Shown here: positions 23,737 through 35,865 of the stretch, one piece after another
Position numbering within the stretch: the stretch's first letter is position 1
Layout of the letters: every line of letters starts with the position of its first letter
Source of the DNA: Thinopyrum elongatum
Lineage: Eukaryota > Streptophyta > Magnoliopsida > Poales > Poaceae
Direction: 5' to 3'
Length of the DNA: 64,000 nt
Assembly: GCA_011799875.1 (NCBI GenBank)
Contig: CM022299.1
Location: forward strand, 352,824,526-352,888,525
Translations under genes and position numbers: made by a program
The notes under the pieces: generated by a model
The model's database searches: none
What the model saw: only the letters and a program-made list of their open reading frames with translations
Told to the model about the DNA's origin: nothing

Positions 23737-25920
23737 ATGGCGTCTAGCGAGGGAAATTACCACCGTAGAGGTCCTTACTTTGATGGTACTAATTTTGCTA
23801 GTTGGAAGCATAAGATGAAAATGCATATTCTTGGACATAACCCCGTCGTTTGGGCTATTGTGTGTATTGGCTTGCAAGGTGAATTCTTTGATGGAAGAGA
23901 ACCGAATCGTGAAGCAACCGCGGAAGAATTGAAGATATCGCAATACAATGCTCAAGCTTGCGATATCCTCTTCAACGGATTGTGCCCCGAAGAATTCAAC
24001 AAAATCAGCCGCCTTGAGAATGCAAAGGAAATTTGGGATACTTTGATTGATATGCACGAAGGTACTGAGTCCGTCAAGGAATCCAAATTGGATGTGCTTC
24101 AAAGTCAACTTGACAAGTTCAAAATGAAGGATGGCGAAGGTGTCGCTGAAATGTACTCTAGGCTTGCTCTCATCACAAATGAGATTGCCGGCTTAGGAAG
24201 TGAAGAGATGACCGACAAATTCATCATCAAGAAGATCCTAAGAGCCTTGGATGGAAAGTATGATACCGTGTGCTCATTGATCCAAATGATGCCCAATTAC
24301 AAAGATCTCAGGCCAACGGAAGTCATTGGTAGAATTGTTGCTCATGAGATGTCACTCAAGGATAAAGAAGAGCTTCACAACAAGTCTAGTGGTGCTTACA
24401 AAGCTTCATGTGATGCTCCTACATCATCAAGTGAGAAACAAGTCTTCAATGAAGAATTGAGCCTAATGGTGAAGAACTTCAACAAGTTCTATAAGAGTAG
24501 AAGCAAAGAAAGAAGTCACAAGTCAAGGTCCTACAATGACAAAAGATCTTCTAGTCGTGATCGCAATTGCTACAATTGTAGAAGACCCGGACATTACTCT
24601 AGTGAATGTATGGCTCCCTACAAGAGAAGAGAAGACTCACCTAAAAGGAGAAGCAAAAGAGAAGAATCACCTCCGAGAGAGAGAAGGAGTAGAGATGATC
24701 GTTATGAACGAAGACCCTCTCGCAGAAGCAAGGATTCAGAAAGGAAGGACAAGTCATCAAAGAGCTACACAAGACGAAGACATCAAGCTCATGTTGGTGA
24801 ATGGGTATCCGGTTCCGACTCCGACAACTACTCCGAGAGAAGTTATCACTCCGACTCCGAATATACTCAAGATGAAGGTGTTGCCGGTCTTGCACTTGTG
24901 TCATCCAACTCCTACGACATATTTGATTCACCAAATGAAGGGATTGGAAGATGCTTCATGGCTAAAGGCCCCAAGGTATCACACCCCGAGTATGTTGATT
25001 TCAATAGTGATGAGGATGACTTGCTAGGTGATGATGATTTACTTGTTGACAATTCTAGTGATGAAAACTATGATGAAATTGCTCTTAATCATGCTAATCA
25101 AGATGAAACGAATGACAATGTTAAGAAGGAGATTGAGCGTCTAACTAAAAAACTAAACACTCTTAAGTTAGCTCATGAAACTACCTTAGAAGATCATCAA
25201 GAGCTTTTAAAGACTCATGAGAAGATACGCTTTGAAAAGCTCAATCTAGAGCAAGAGCATGAGTTCTTAAAAGCAATCAATGATGATCTTTGTAAGAAAA
25301 GTTCTTCTTACATTGCCAAGCATTTACTCTTGTCTACTTACATGCCTCAAGTAAAATCTAGCAACAAGAGTAAGAAAGATTTTTCGTCTAGTAGTAACAA
25401 TAATCATGTTAAATCCAATATTGTTGCTTCTAGTAGTTCTCTTGATTCCACTAATGATTCTCTTAGCCAAGTTACACTTGAGCAAGAAAATAGCTTATTG
25501 AAGGGAATTATAGAGAAAGGTGTTTACAAGAGCCTTGCCGAAAGTAAGCAATTTGAGGAAATTGTACGCAAGCAAGGAAGGCACCGGAAGAATCAAGGTG
25601 TTGGTTTCGAACGCAAGTTCAATGCCAATGGAGTTGAGTGGGAAGAAGATCAATACCCCAGGATGAAGTTTGTTCCTCAACAAGAGAAGTATGACCCCAC
25701 TTCTTTCGAGGGAACACAAGCTCAAGAAGATCTTCCACCACAAGACCACAAGCTAAAAGGCAAGGACAAGCTTCAAGAGGAGATTGATGCATTTAAAGAA
25801 GCTCCTAAGGCCTTGGTCAAGTGGGTTCCCAAGACTACATCAAGTTCCAATTCATCAAGTACGACTACAACTCCAAGGATCCCCATCAAGATGATGTGGA
25901 TCCCGAAGAAGAAGATTTAG
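23737..25920 (+). CDS. gag: Element D gag, intact copia UBN2-type
   Basis: 727 codons open from ATG to TAG. The N-terminus (YFDGTNFASWKHKMKMHI, residues about 12-30) is the usual copia gag start. Residues about 60-215 form the UBN2/Retrotran_gag helical domain (KEIWDTLIDMHEGT, LDVLQSQLDKFKM). An SR-rich basic segment surrounds a CCHC zinc knuckle (CYNCRRPGHYSSEC, residues 278-291). Then come an acidic segment and a coiled coil (residues about 460-530, heptad-like LTKKLNTLKLAHE). The C-terminus is lysine-rich. Gag builds the virus-like particle and binds the RNA. It lacks a fused protease, as expected if pol comes from an autonomous partner. No frameshift or stop is present. Confidence 0.92.
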   Translation: MASSEGNYHRRGPYFDGTNFASWKHKMKMHILGHNPVVWAIVCIGLQGEFFDGREPNREATAEELKISQYNAQACDILFNGLCPEEFNKISRLENAKEIWDTLIDMHEGTESVKESKLDVLQSQLDKFKMKDGEGVAEMYSRLALITNEIAGLGSEEMTDKFIIKKILRALDGKYDTVCSLIQMMPNYKDLRPTEVIGRIVAHEMSLKDKEELHNKSSGAYKASCDAPTSSSEKQVFNEELSLMVKNFNKFYKSRSKERSHKSRSYNDKRSSSRDRNCYNCRRPGHYSSECMAPYKRREDSPKRRSKREESPPRERRSRDDRYERRPSRRSKDSERKDKSSKSYTRRRHQAHVGEWVSGSDSDNYSERSYHSDSEYTQDEGVAGLALVSSNSYDIFDSPNEGIGRCFMAKGPKVSHPEYVDFNSDEDDLLGDDDLLVDNSSDENYDEIALNHANQDETNDNVKKEIERLTKKLNTLKLAHETTLEDHQELLKTHEKIRFEKLNLEQEHEFLKAINDDLCKKSSSYIAKHLLLSTYMPQVKSSNKSKKDFSSSSNNNHVKSNIVASSSSLDSTNDSLSQVTLEQENSLLKGIIEKGVYKSLAESKQFEEIVRKQGRHRKNQGVGFERKFNANGVEWEEDQYPRMKFVPQQEKYDPTSFEGTQAQEDLPPQDHKLKGKDKLQEEIDAFKEAPKALVKWVPKTTSSSNSSSTTTTPRIPIKMMWIPKKKI

Positions 25921-26740
25921 AGAGTTCTTGAGGGTGACTCCGCCAACATACTTCACTCATATTCATTTTGGCAAGAACAAGTGCAAACAACTTCCACATC
26001 TTGCACTAGTTCAAGGAGTCACAAACCCTCTTGTTGGTAAGACAAGGGACAAGGTAACCTAATGCTTTCATGGACATCATCATATGTGTGAACTTCACTC
26101 TATGTCTATGGATATTCTTGCATGTTCCTTGTGGGACTAACCCATGTAGGTATTGAAAGTGCAACTCACTCCAAAGGATTGCTCCAAATGATCTACATCG
26201 ACATTGAGCATCCACATCTTCAACACCTACATGAAGTCATCATCGACAAAACCCAAGGTTAGTTCATCCCTCATAGGGGGGATATCACATCTAGGGGGAG
26301 CTTTACTCTAAGAATTGAGCTAAAGCAACTCTAATGGTGTGAACACAACAATGCTTTATGTAAAAGTGGTAACCCCACTTGTGCTTAAACGATGAGTATG
26401 ACCTATGATCAAATGTTCTCATTTGACTCCTAAGTCAATATACTCATATATAGATGACCTAGTCATCGCAAAATTGCTTGATAGATTCTAGAGTGTTTGT
26501 GCAAGCTTTGCCACATATTTCATTTGCTATCTTATTGTGTGAGCATGTTGGTTGCATATTTTTCTCATTCAAGGACATCCATTTGTTGCTTTGATTGATT
26601 GATTTTTCTTTTGCCAAATGGATGGACAAGAATGCCTAAGTACTCCCTCTAGCTATCTGTGCTTTTCTTGTCTCGAACTCTATTCATGCTACATCACAAA
26701 GTTTGATCAAGTCATATTCGGACCCTCCAGGTGAGGAGCA
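25921..26740 (+). other. Element D spacer downstream of gag
   Basis: AT-rich, non-coding. Contains two purine-rich tracts (TAGGGGGGAT near 26274 and CTAGGGGGAGC near 26291) resembling the polypurine tract. No pol homology seen. Confidence 0.6.
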
Positions 26741-26744
26741 CTCG

Positions 26745-27545
26745 GAGCCACCGATTCGTCATAGACTTAAACTTCCAAAACCTCTTAGTGTATTTCGGTC
26801 TGACTGATCCATCCCTTTCGGTCATACCGAGTTCATTAAGTTGATCTAGGTTTTAATCTCGGTGCAACCGATTTGAACCATTCGGTCACACCGAGTTGCA
26901 GCAACCGCTTGCGATTCTGCATCTCGGTGCCACCGAGTTGTTCCACTCGGTCACACCGATAGGTTCTGGATATATATACCCGGGTTGAAAATTTGGAAAT
27001 TCCTCCAAACCTCTTCGCCCGAGCCTGTCCAGCTCTACCGACTCTTGGTCTCCGGATCGTCTCCTCATCGCCCGCGACCTCCTGCCGCTGGTCTTCGCCA
27101 CCATCGACGGGAATCCTCACCGCCGTCGTCGCCGTAGCGGGTTCATCGCGAAGTTAGGGTATGAACTCGACCCTTTGTGCTTTCCTCACTCCGATTCTTA
27201 GCACAAAGTTCAATGCCATGATTCTTGCCACGATTGAAATAGTTCTATCCAGTCAAAACTTCCTCTAGATTAGTTTTGATCCAAAAACTTAGGGTTAGGT
27301 TTCCGCCGAACTCACCTCGGACCGACCGATTTAAAAGATTCGGTCTCACCGATTTGGCCCAGGCCATTGCACATGTACTACTCGGTCTGACCGAAGTGTA
27401 CAAATCGGTGTGACCGAGTTTACTTTCTCAGTGAAACCCTAGCATCTCGGAGTCACTGAACTGTGTCTCGGTCTGACCGATTTCACATGTTTATACTCTA
27501 AAGTTGCTTTGGTGTCACCGAGTTTGTCATATCGGTAGCTCCGAA
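26745..27545 (+). promoter_or_regulatory. Internal promoter and leader of element D
   Basis: TATATATA at 26971-26978 is preceded by a palindrome cluster (CTCGGT/ACCGAG) like that of the LTR and followed by a GC-rich leader and further palindromes. The leader ends with TTCACAG|GG at 27652, a good 3' splice site just upstream of the next ATG. It resembles a relocated LTR-type promoter. Confidence 0.6.
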
Positions 27546-27665
27546 ATGCTTTCTGCAGAAAACTAAAATTAAGTTTTTGAGTCATTCCTTTTGTCAAAAT
27601 AGCTGCACTTTGTGATGCTCATCTACTCTATCTCAATCCATCTGTTCACAGGGTCAGTTTCAGCT

Positions 27666-28563
27666 ATGTCAGACCAGAGTGACAGCCAGAACAAGTCAGA
27701 AGAGCACCAGAATCTCAGTGAGGGCACTAGTCCCTCAAGCAGCTATGATGATGGAAGCAGGAGCACACCCAGCAATCTGCCTAAGGCTGCTACTAGGCAG
27801 AGGAAGAAGAAAACCTCAGACTCTGAAGATGAGGGCTACATTGCTGATGAGGAGGTCACTTCCAAGAAGAAGTTGATCAAGAAAGAGCAAGTTGCTGCTG
27901 CTGCTGGCATCAAGCCTGGTATGAAAGTAAAGGCTCCAGCCAGAAGGGTTCCAATGTCCAAAGTCAGAGCCTCAACTCAAGCTGCTACCACTTCAGCAAG
28001 TGGTGCTGGAAAGGAAGAAGAGGTTGCTGGAGGCAAGAAGAGAAAGGAAAGGGTCAAGAAGACCATGGCTAGAGTTGTTGGAAAGCCTTCTATGATGGAG
28101 GAATCTGATGAAGATGATGAAGAGAGAGAAGGCAAAGGCTGAAAAAGCTTCAAAGATTCCAGATGCCTCAGTTGCAAATCTTAAGACCAAGCAGGATCAG
28201 CTCAGCTATCTGCTTGAAGCCACAGTGAGGATTGAGAAAGGATTAACCACCCTGACTCAAAACCAAGAAAGTCTTGAGAGAATCATTCAAACTAAGTTTT
28301 ATGATCTAGACTTGAAGGTCACAGAGATTCAGACTGTAGTTGAGCAACTACAGGAAGAAGCAGAGGAGAGGAGAGAAAGATCTACCACAGATGCTTATCA
28401 GAGGGTGCCTAGAGCACAAAGGTCTGCAGCTATGCTAGTCACTGACACCAGGGCCACAACTTCTGCACCTGCAGCCACAGCCTCAGTTGCCCCTCCAGTG
28501 GCAACCCCTCCAATTCCTCAGACATCAGCTGAAGTCTTTGCAGATGCTGTTCTCTCTGTATAG
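27666..28563 (+). pseudogene. Element D second ORF, one frameshift
   Basis: Starts ATG 27666 (MSDQSDSQNKSEE) and is open to TGA 28140. From about 28108 the downstream frame (to TAG 28561) continues with KAKAEKASKIPD, so a one-base shift occurred near 28110-28140. The product is about 300 residues. It has serine-rich acidic ends, a lysine-rich middle (KKKTSDSEDE, KKRKERVKK), and a helical C-terminal half (LTTLTQNQESLERIIQ) ending in proline/alanine/threonine repeats. It has no enzyme motif. Position and composition match the second ORF of element A, but sequence similarity between the two is weak by eye. Confidence 0.6.
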
Positions 28564-28599
28564 CACTATGCATTTTCAAGCTTTTTGGTAACTTGTTGC

Positions 28600-29068
28600 C
28601 AAAGGGGGAGAAGGTGTATAGATCATAGGCTTCGAGAGAGAGAATGTTTTGCTTTATTTGTCTCTCTTGCTACTTATTTGGTCGTTTGTTTGCTACTTAT
28701 TAGTGCTTGTGTGTGAGATACCTCTTATGATCATGTGATTGATCATATTTTGCTTAAATGTGTGTGCTTGAATGATGTTATCTTATCATTTGTGTATGAT
28801 CAATCATATTGGTCTTGGTGATAAGTGCATGCTATCTATACTTTATCATTTTGAGCGCTCCACCAAGATGTATGTGACATGGAAGAGTAACCCATGATCC
28901 TAATCGATTGTGCATTTGCATTCAAAAGCAAATCATAAATAATGCACAAATTTAGGGGGAGCTCTTGCTTATCACATACTTCTCAAAGCGACGATATATT
29001 TCATTCTTATTATCATTTGTCGAAGCTTTGATCTATATGTTGTCATCAATTACCAAAAAGGGGGAGAT
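28600..29068 (+). promoter_or_regulatory. Element D polypurine tracts
   Basis: CCAAAGGGGGAGA (28600), TTAGGGGGAGC (28952) and AAAAAGGGGGAGAT (29056-29068), the last directly next to the 3' LTR and therefore the functional one. Together with 26274 and 26291, five PPT-like tracts lie downstream of gag. Confidence 0.75.
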
Positions 29069-30725
29069 TGAAAGTGCAACTAATCCCTGGGTGGTTTTGG
29101 TAATTCATAACAACATATAGCTCATTGAACTAATAACTTTTCAAGTTGATTATTTCAGATAGTTCAATGATTGGCATGGCATGGACTAGAGATGTGGACC
29201 CCTCAAAATGCTAAGGACAAATATTGGCAAAAGCTCAAGACTCTACATTTCTATTTTAGTGATCCAAGATCACATTGAGTCCATAGGAAAAGCCAATACT
29301 ATTAAAAGGGGATGAGGTGTTGCTTAATGGTCTACTTGCTCAAAATGCTTAGTGATATGCTCCACAGCCCTCAACCATCTTCTCATATCCAAATATGTCC
29401 TAAACCTAAAGTCAAACTCGGCCCCACCGATTTGATCTATCCGGCGCCACCGAGTTCACTAGACATAGCCATAGCTAGAAACACTAATCAGTTCGGTCTA
29501 ACCGATAGGGATCTCGGTCTCACCGAGATAGGATTGCAAACTCTTTGTTTCCCTTCGTAACGTTTCGATCTCACCGAGATGAGCGATCGGTCCCACCGAG
29601 TTCGCAATGCAAACTCTCTGTTTCCCTTTTGTAACGTTTCGGTCTCACCGAAAGGAGCGATCGGTCCCACCAAGTTTGCCTGACCAACTCTCTATTTGCT
29701 TATTACTGAAATCGGTCTCACTGAGTTGAAGTAACCGGTCAAACCGAGATCAAGTTTTGCCCTAACCCTAGCTCACCGGTCCCACCGAGTTGATCATGTC
29801 GGTCCCATCGAAAAGCCTAACGTTCACATTTTTGACTGGATCGGTCTCACCGAGTTTACCTATTTGGTCTGACCGAGTTGGCTCATTTGTGTGTAACGGT
29901 TAGATTTTGTGTGGAGGCTATATATACCCCTCCACCCTCCTCTCCATCAGTGAGAGAGACATCAGAACGAGCCTACACTTCCACTACTCATTTTCTGAGA
30001 GAGAACCACCTACTCATGTGTTGAGATCAAGACATTCCATTCCTACCACAAGAATCTTGATCTCTAGCCTTCCCCAAGTTGCTTTCCACTCAAATCATTT
30101 TTCCACCATAGCCAAATCTGTGAGAGAGAGTTGAGTGTTGGGGAGACTATCGTTTGAAGCACAAGAGCAAGGAGTTCATCATCAACACACCATCTATTAC
30201 CTTTTGGAGAGTGGTGTCTCCTAGATTGGTTAGGTGTCACTTGGGAGCCTCCGTCAAGATTGTGGAGTTGAACCAAGGAGTTTATAAGGGCAAGGAGATC
30301 ACCTACTTCGTGAAGATCTACCCGAGTGAGGCAAGTCCTTCGTGGGCGATGGCCATGGTGGGATAGACAAGGTTGCTTTTTCGTGGACCCTTCATGGGTG
30401 GAGCCCTCCGTGGACTCGCGCAACCGTTACCCTTCGTGGGTTGAAGTCTCCATCAACGTGGATGTACGATAGCACCACCTATCGGAACCACGCCAAAAAT
30501 CTCCGTGTCTACATTGCGTTTGCCTTCTCCAAACCCTTCCCTTTACCTTCATATGCAATGTTTTACTTTCCGCTGCTACACTCTTAGAATTGCATGTGTA
30601 GGTTGATTGCTTGACTTGTGCTAAGTTGTTAAAATCTGCCAAGACTTAAAATTGGGAAAAGGCTAGATTTTTATTTGGTCAAGTAGTCTAATCACCCCCC
30701 CTCTAGACCTACTTTTTATCCTACA
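29069..30725 (+). repeat. Element D 3' LTR
   Basis: Matches 21997-23652. Starts TGAAAGTGCAAC, ends TTATCCTACA. TATATATA at 29919-29926. Contains the palindrome cluster at about 29415-29880. Confidence 0.95.
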
Positions 30726-32049
30726 ATTGCCATGCTTGAAAATGAGGCCTAGGGTCCGTACTTTCGCTAGTGCAATCTCTCAACAATGCTAATATAATTG
30801 GATCACATAACAATCCCTCAACGTGCAATGAAGAATCACTCCAAAGTTCCTATCTAGCGGAGAACATAAGAAGAAATTGTTTGTAGGGTACGAAACCACC
30901 TTAAAGTTATCCTTTCCGATCGATCTATTCAAGAGTTCGTACTAAGATAACACCAAGTTATCCCTTCCGATCGATCTATCCAAGAGTTCGTACTAAAATA
31001 ACACCATATGATACGCATCAACCAACTCTAATGTCACCTAGATACTCCAATGTCCCCACAAGTATCCATGAGTTAATTATACGATACACATCAAACAATT
31101 TCAGATTCATAATACTCAATCCAACACAAAGAACCTCAAAGAGTGCCCCAAGATTTCTACCGGAGAAAGTAGGACGAAAACGTGCATCAACCCCTATGCA
31201 TAGATTACCCCAATGTCACCTCGGGAATCCGCGAGTTGAGTGCCAAAACATATATCAAGTGAATCAATATAATACCCCATTGTCACCATGGGTATTCATA
31301 TGCAAGACATATATCAAGTTGCTCTCAAATCCATAAAAGTATTCAATCTGATAAAATGAAATCTCAAAGGGAAAACTCAATTCATCACAACAAGATAGAG
31401 AGGGAGAAACGCCATATGATCCAACTATATTAACAAAGCTCGCGATAAATCAAGATCGTGCCAAATCAAGAACACGAGAGAGAGAGAGATTAAACACATA
31501 GCTACTGGTACAAACCCTCAGCCCCGAGGGTGGACTACTCCCTCATCATGGTGGCCGCCGGGTTGATGAACATGGCCACCTGTGATGATTTCCCCCTCCG
31601 GCAGGGTGCCAGAACAGGGTCTAGATTGGTTTTTCGTGGCTACAGAGGCTTGCGGTGGCGGAACTTCTGATCTAGGATTATTTCTGGGGGTTTCTGTATT
31701 TATAGGATTTTTTGGCATCGGTTTCACGTGAAGATGGGCCTCGAGGTGAGCACAACCCACCAGGGCAAGCCAGGCCCCTTTGGCGTGCCGTGGTGTATCT
31801 TGCTCACCTCCATCACCTTCTGGGCCCCCATGAAGCTTCTAGTGCCTCTTTTGTTCCAAAAAATTCATCAAAAAGTTTCAGCTCATTTGGAGAACTTTCA
31901 TTTCTGCACAAAAAACAGCACCACGATAGTTCTGCTGAAAACAACGTCAGTCCGGGTTAGTTCCATGCAAATCATTCCAAAACCATATAAAATTGTAGTA
32001 AACATGGCATGAGTACTTCATAAATTATAGATACGTTGGAGACATATCA

Positions 32050-32065
32050 GCATCCCCAAGCTTAA
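32050..32065 (-). promoter_or_regulatory. Element B polypurine tract region
   Basis: The minus strand reads TTAAGCTTGGGGATGC next to the 3' LTR. The same block precedes the LTR of element C at 43567. Confidence 0.75.
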
Positions 32066-33660
32066 TTCCTACTCGTCCTCGAGTAGGTAAATGATAAAAG
32101 AAATAATTTATGAAGTGTGAATGCTAGCATAGTGCATAAGTTTGATCAATGATAATTTCCATCACTTTCCCTAGCATCAAAACAACAACTCTTTCTCATA
32201 AAACTCATCATGATAAAGTATCAAATGAAAACGGAATTTTTGTTGTGGAATGCTACCTATCATATTCATCGTATACTCTTTCTTTTGTAGCATGGACATT
32301 TGGACTTGAATGATTCAAAGCAATAGTCTATAATTTGACATGAAAACATCAATACTCAAGCATATCAACAAGCAACCATGTCTTCCAAAATATCAACACT
32401 AAATAAAGTTATCCCTAGCCCATCATGCTCAATCATTGATCCATTCATGAAACACACTCAAATATTAGCTACATCCAATGCACAAGTATGATCATAGTGC
32501 TCCCTAGTTGGTGCTTTATAAGAGAAGATGGAGACTCAAATAAAAATTGCATAAAGTAAATAGATAGGCCCTTCGTAGAGGGAAGCAGAGATTTGTAGAG
32601 GTGCCAGAGCTCAAAGCTTAAATTGAGAGATAAAAATATTTTGAGAGGCATACTTTTTCCGTCAATGAAAATGACAGAGTAATTCCCAACACTTTCCATG
32701 CTAGATATATCATAGGTGGTTCCCAAACAGAAAATAAAGTTTATTCCTTTTTCCACCATTCTTTCACAATCCATGGCTAGCCGTATCCACGGGTGCCTTC
32801 CATACCAACACTTTCCAAGGAATTTATTATTTGACAACATAAAGTAAATTTATTTTCATTTTGGGACTAGGCATCCCTATTACCGCCACACTCTCGTGCA
32901 ATGACAAGTGAATAAACACTCATCTTGAGAATAACACATCTAGCATAGAAAATATTGGCCACCCCCTGCCGCTTCATGAGCAGTACAAGCACACAAAAAG
33001 GAAATTTATTATGAAAATTAGAGATGGCACGTACAAATTTGCTTAGAATGGCATGGAAATACCGCATATAGGTAGGTATGGTGGACTCATATGGCAAAAC
33101 TGGGTTTAAGGATTTTGGATGCACAAGTAGTATTTCTACTTAGTACAAGTGGAGGCTAGCAAATAGATTGAGAAGCAACCAACCAAGAAACGAAAAATCA
33201 CATAAGCGAGCATTAAGCATAACTAACACCGAATAATGCACCACAAGTAGGATGTAACTTCATTGCATAACTATTGACTTTCATGCTTTCATAGGGAATC
33301 ACAAACCTTAACACCAATATTATTACTAAAGCACAATTACTCACCAACATGACTCACATATTACTATATCCGTGTCGCAAAACTATTGCAAGGAATCAAA
33401 CTTATCATATCCAATGACCTACATGAAAGTTTTTATTATATCCTTCTTGAATATCCATCACTTTGGGAGCAATTTCATAGCTTGTGCAAATTGTCATCAC
33501 TATTATCAACTCTCAAAATAATATAAGTGAAGCACAAGAGTAAATGACAAACTACTCCAAAAAGATATAAGTGAAGATCAAGCGAGTAGTTAAGTAAATG
33601 GGTAGCCATTTGAGCACTCTCTCTTATTTAAAAACCATCAGATCTGAGTATTTTATTAAA

Positions 33661-35040
33661 ACAGCAAGCAAAGGAAAATAAAATGGCATTCCAAGAATAG
33701 CACACATCATGTGGAGAAGGAAAAACTTAGGCTCAACCGAGGCTAACCGATAATTGTTGATGAAGAAAGGTGGGATGCCTACCGGGGCATCCACAAGCTT
33801 AGATGCTTGAGACTTCTAGGAATATTCTCCTGGGATGCCTTGGGCATCCCCAAGCTTGAGCTTTTGTGTCCCCTTAATTCCTTTTATATCACGGTTTCCT
33901 AAATCTTAAAAACTTCATCCACACAAAACTCAACAAGAACTCGTGAGATAAGTTAGTATAAATCGATGCAATACCTTATCATTATCTACTGTAACAAATC
34001 ACTAAAATTATAATTTAGCATTGCATACTAAATGCCTCTGCATATTTAATACTCCTATCCTCAAATAGAATTATTAAACAAGCAAACATATGCAAACATA
34101 ACAACAATCTGCCAAAACAGGATAGTCTGTAAAGGAAGCAAGAATATCAATACTTACGGAACTCCAAAAATTCTGAAAACTGTATAAAATTTATCAAAGC
34201 TTATTATGCAAGGAATTTCAACATTTTATCACATTCTGACTTTTCTAAAGAATTCACGCACTAGCGTGCAACTTTCTGTTTTCAAACAGCCACATATTGA
34301 CTTGCAGAATAAGCATGGTAAAGGCTATACTTGACATTTTTATTGAAATGAAAGATGCAAAATATTACTATAAATAACAGCAAGCAAATCCTAACAAAAT
34401 AAAATGACGCTCCAAGAAAAACACATATCATGCGACGAATGAAAGTATAGCTCCAAGTGAGGTTACCGATAATGTTGGAGACGAAAGAGGGGATGCCTTC
34501 CGGGGCATCCCCAAGCTTAGTTGCTTGGATATTCCTTGAATATTACCTTGGGGTGCCTTGGGAATCCCCAAACTTAGCTTCTTGTCACTCCTTATTCTCC
34601 TCATATCGATATCTCACCCAAAACTTGAAAACTTCAATCACACAAAACTTAACGGAACTTCGTGAGATGGGTTAGTATGATAAAGACAAATCATTCACTT
34701 TGGTACTGTCAAGATAAGATTCATAATTGTTATCACACAATGCCTACTGTACCCTACAATTTCTACAATTTATATTAAGCAATATAAGCCATAGAAACCA
34801 TAAAACAAGCAAACTATGCATTGAAAATAGAATCTGTCAAAAACAGAACAGTACATAAAGATCTGAATTTTAGTCATACTTTTGTAACTAAAATATTTTT
34901 GAAAAATTTGGAAAACGTAGAAAATTTGTATACTCATCAGCTGTAAAAAATAGAGAATTTTTCAATGTTCCAGTAAAAGATAGGAATTTCTGCACTGGAC
35001 ACAAAAGTTTCTGTTTTTGCACAGAATCAAGTCAACTATC
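33661..35040 (-). repeat. Internal direct duplication of element B
   Basis: Two copies of about 715 bases (about 33661-34376 and 34377-35040) share ACAGCAAGCAAA, the GCATCC(C/A)CAAGCTTAG block twice each, and an AAACTTCA-type end. They are diverged and non-coding. The repeat is a pre-insertion feature of the family, since element C carries the same kind of sequence near 45780-45867. Confidence 0.6.
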
Positions 35041-35221
35041 ATCCACACTATCCCAAAGGTTTTACTTGGTACTTTATTGAAAAAAAAGCTATAAAAAATG
35101 ATTACTACAGTAGCTTAATCATGTTAACACACAAAAACAGTTGGGGTAAATGTTGGGTTGTCTCCCAACAAGTGCTTTTCTTTAATGCCTTTTTCGCTAG
35201 GCATGATGATTTCAATGATGC

Positions 35222-35865
35222 TCACATAAAAGATAAGATTTGAAACACAAAGAGAGCATCATGAAGGATATGACTAGCATATTTTAGTCTAAACCACTTC
35301 CTATGCATAGGGATTTTGTGAGCAAACAACTTATGGGAACAAGAATCAACTAGCATAGGAAGGCAAAACAAGTGCAACTTCAAAACTTTCAACATAAAGA
35401 GAGGAAACTTGATATTGTTGAGATATGTAGAAGCATACGTTCCTCCCTCATAGTAATTTTCAGTAGAATCATGAATGAATTCAACAATATAGCTATCACA
35501 TAAAGCATTCTTTTCATGATCCACATGCATAAAAAATTTATTACTCTCCACATATGCAAAACTTTCTCATTCATAGTAGTGGGAGCAAACTCAACAAAAT
35601 AACTATCATGAGATTGAAAATTAAAATCATGATGACAAGTTTCATGGTTATCATTATTCAATATAGCATACATGTCATCACCATAATCATCGTAAATAGG
35701 AGGCATGCTTTCATCATAGTAAATATTCTCATCAAAACTTGGGGTACTAAAAATATCATCTTCATCAAACATAGCATCCCCAAGCTTATGGCTTTTCATA
35801 TCATTAGCATCATGGATATTCAAAGAATTCATACTAACAACATTGCAATCATGCTCATCATTCAA
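35222..35865 (-). pseudogene. Degraded ORF of element B
   Basis: Two overlapping minus frames (35389-35865 and 35222-35551) make one broken protein. The upstream part is aspartate/asparagine-rich (MFDEDDIFSTPSFDE; YYDESMPPIYDDYGDD), and the downstream part (VDHEKNALCDSYIVEF, HKLFAHKIPMHRKW) is cysteine/histidine-rich and hydrophobic. This protein type is frequent in Triticeae Athila-like elements that lack pol. Its function is not known. The frameshift lies near 35540. Confidence 0.55.

Larger units (their letters stand above)
21997..30725 (+). mobile_element. Element D: non-autonomous Sirevirus-like copia element
   Basis: LTRs 21997-23652 (1656 bases) and 29069-30725 (1657 bases), target duplication ATTGC. 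The first LTR begins TAAAAGTGC and the second TGAAAGTGC, so the terminal TG has mutated at the left. It carries PBS, an intact gag, an internal TATA promoter, a second ORF and five GGGGGAG tracts. No pol domain is present. The two LTRs differ at only scattered positions, so it is one of the youngest insertions here. Confidence 0.92.
21652..32049 (-). repeat. Element B 3' LTR (split by element D)
   Basis: The two pieces together match the right LTR almost base for base. The target of D, ATTGC, is seen at 21992-21996 and 30726-30730. A TATA motif on the minus strand lies near 31698-31707 (CTATAAATAC). Confidence 0.9.

Noticed and set aside
22340..29880. Regular short palindromes as a CRISPR-like array
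   Set aside because: Spacing and sequence vary, they lie in LTR promoters, and the organism is a plant.
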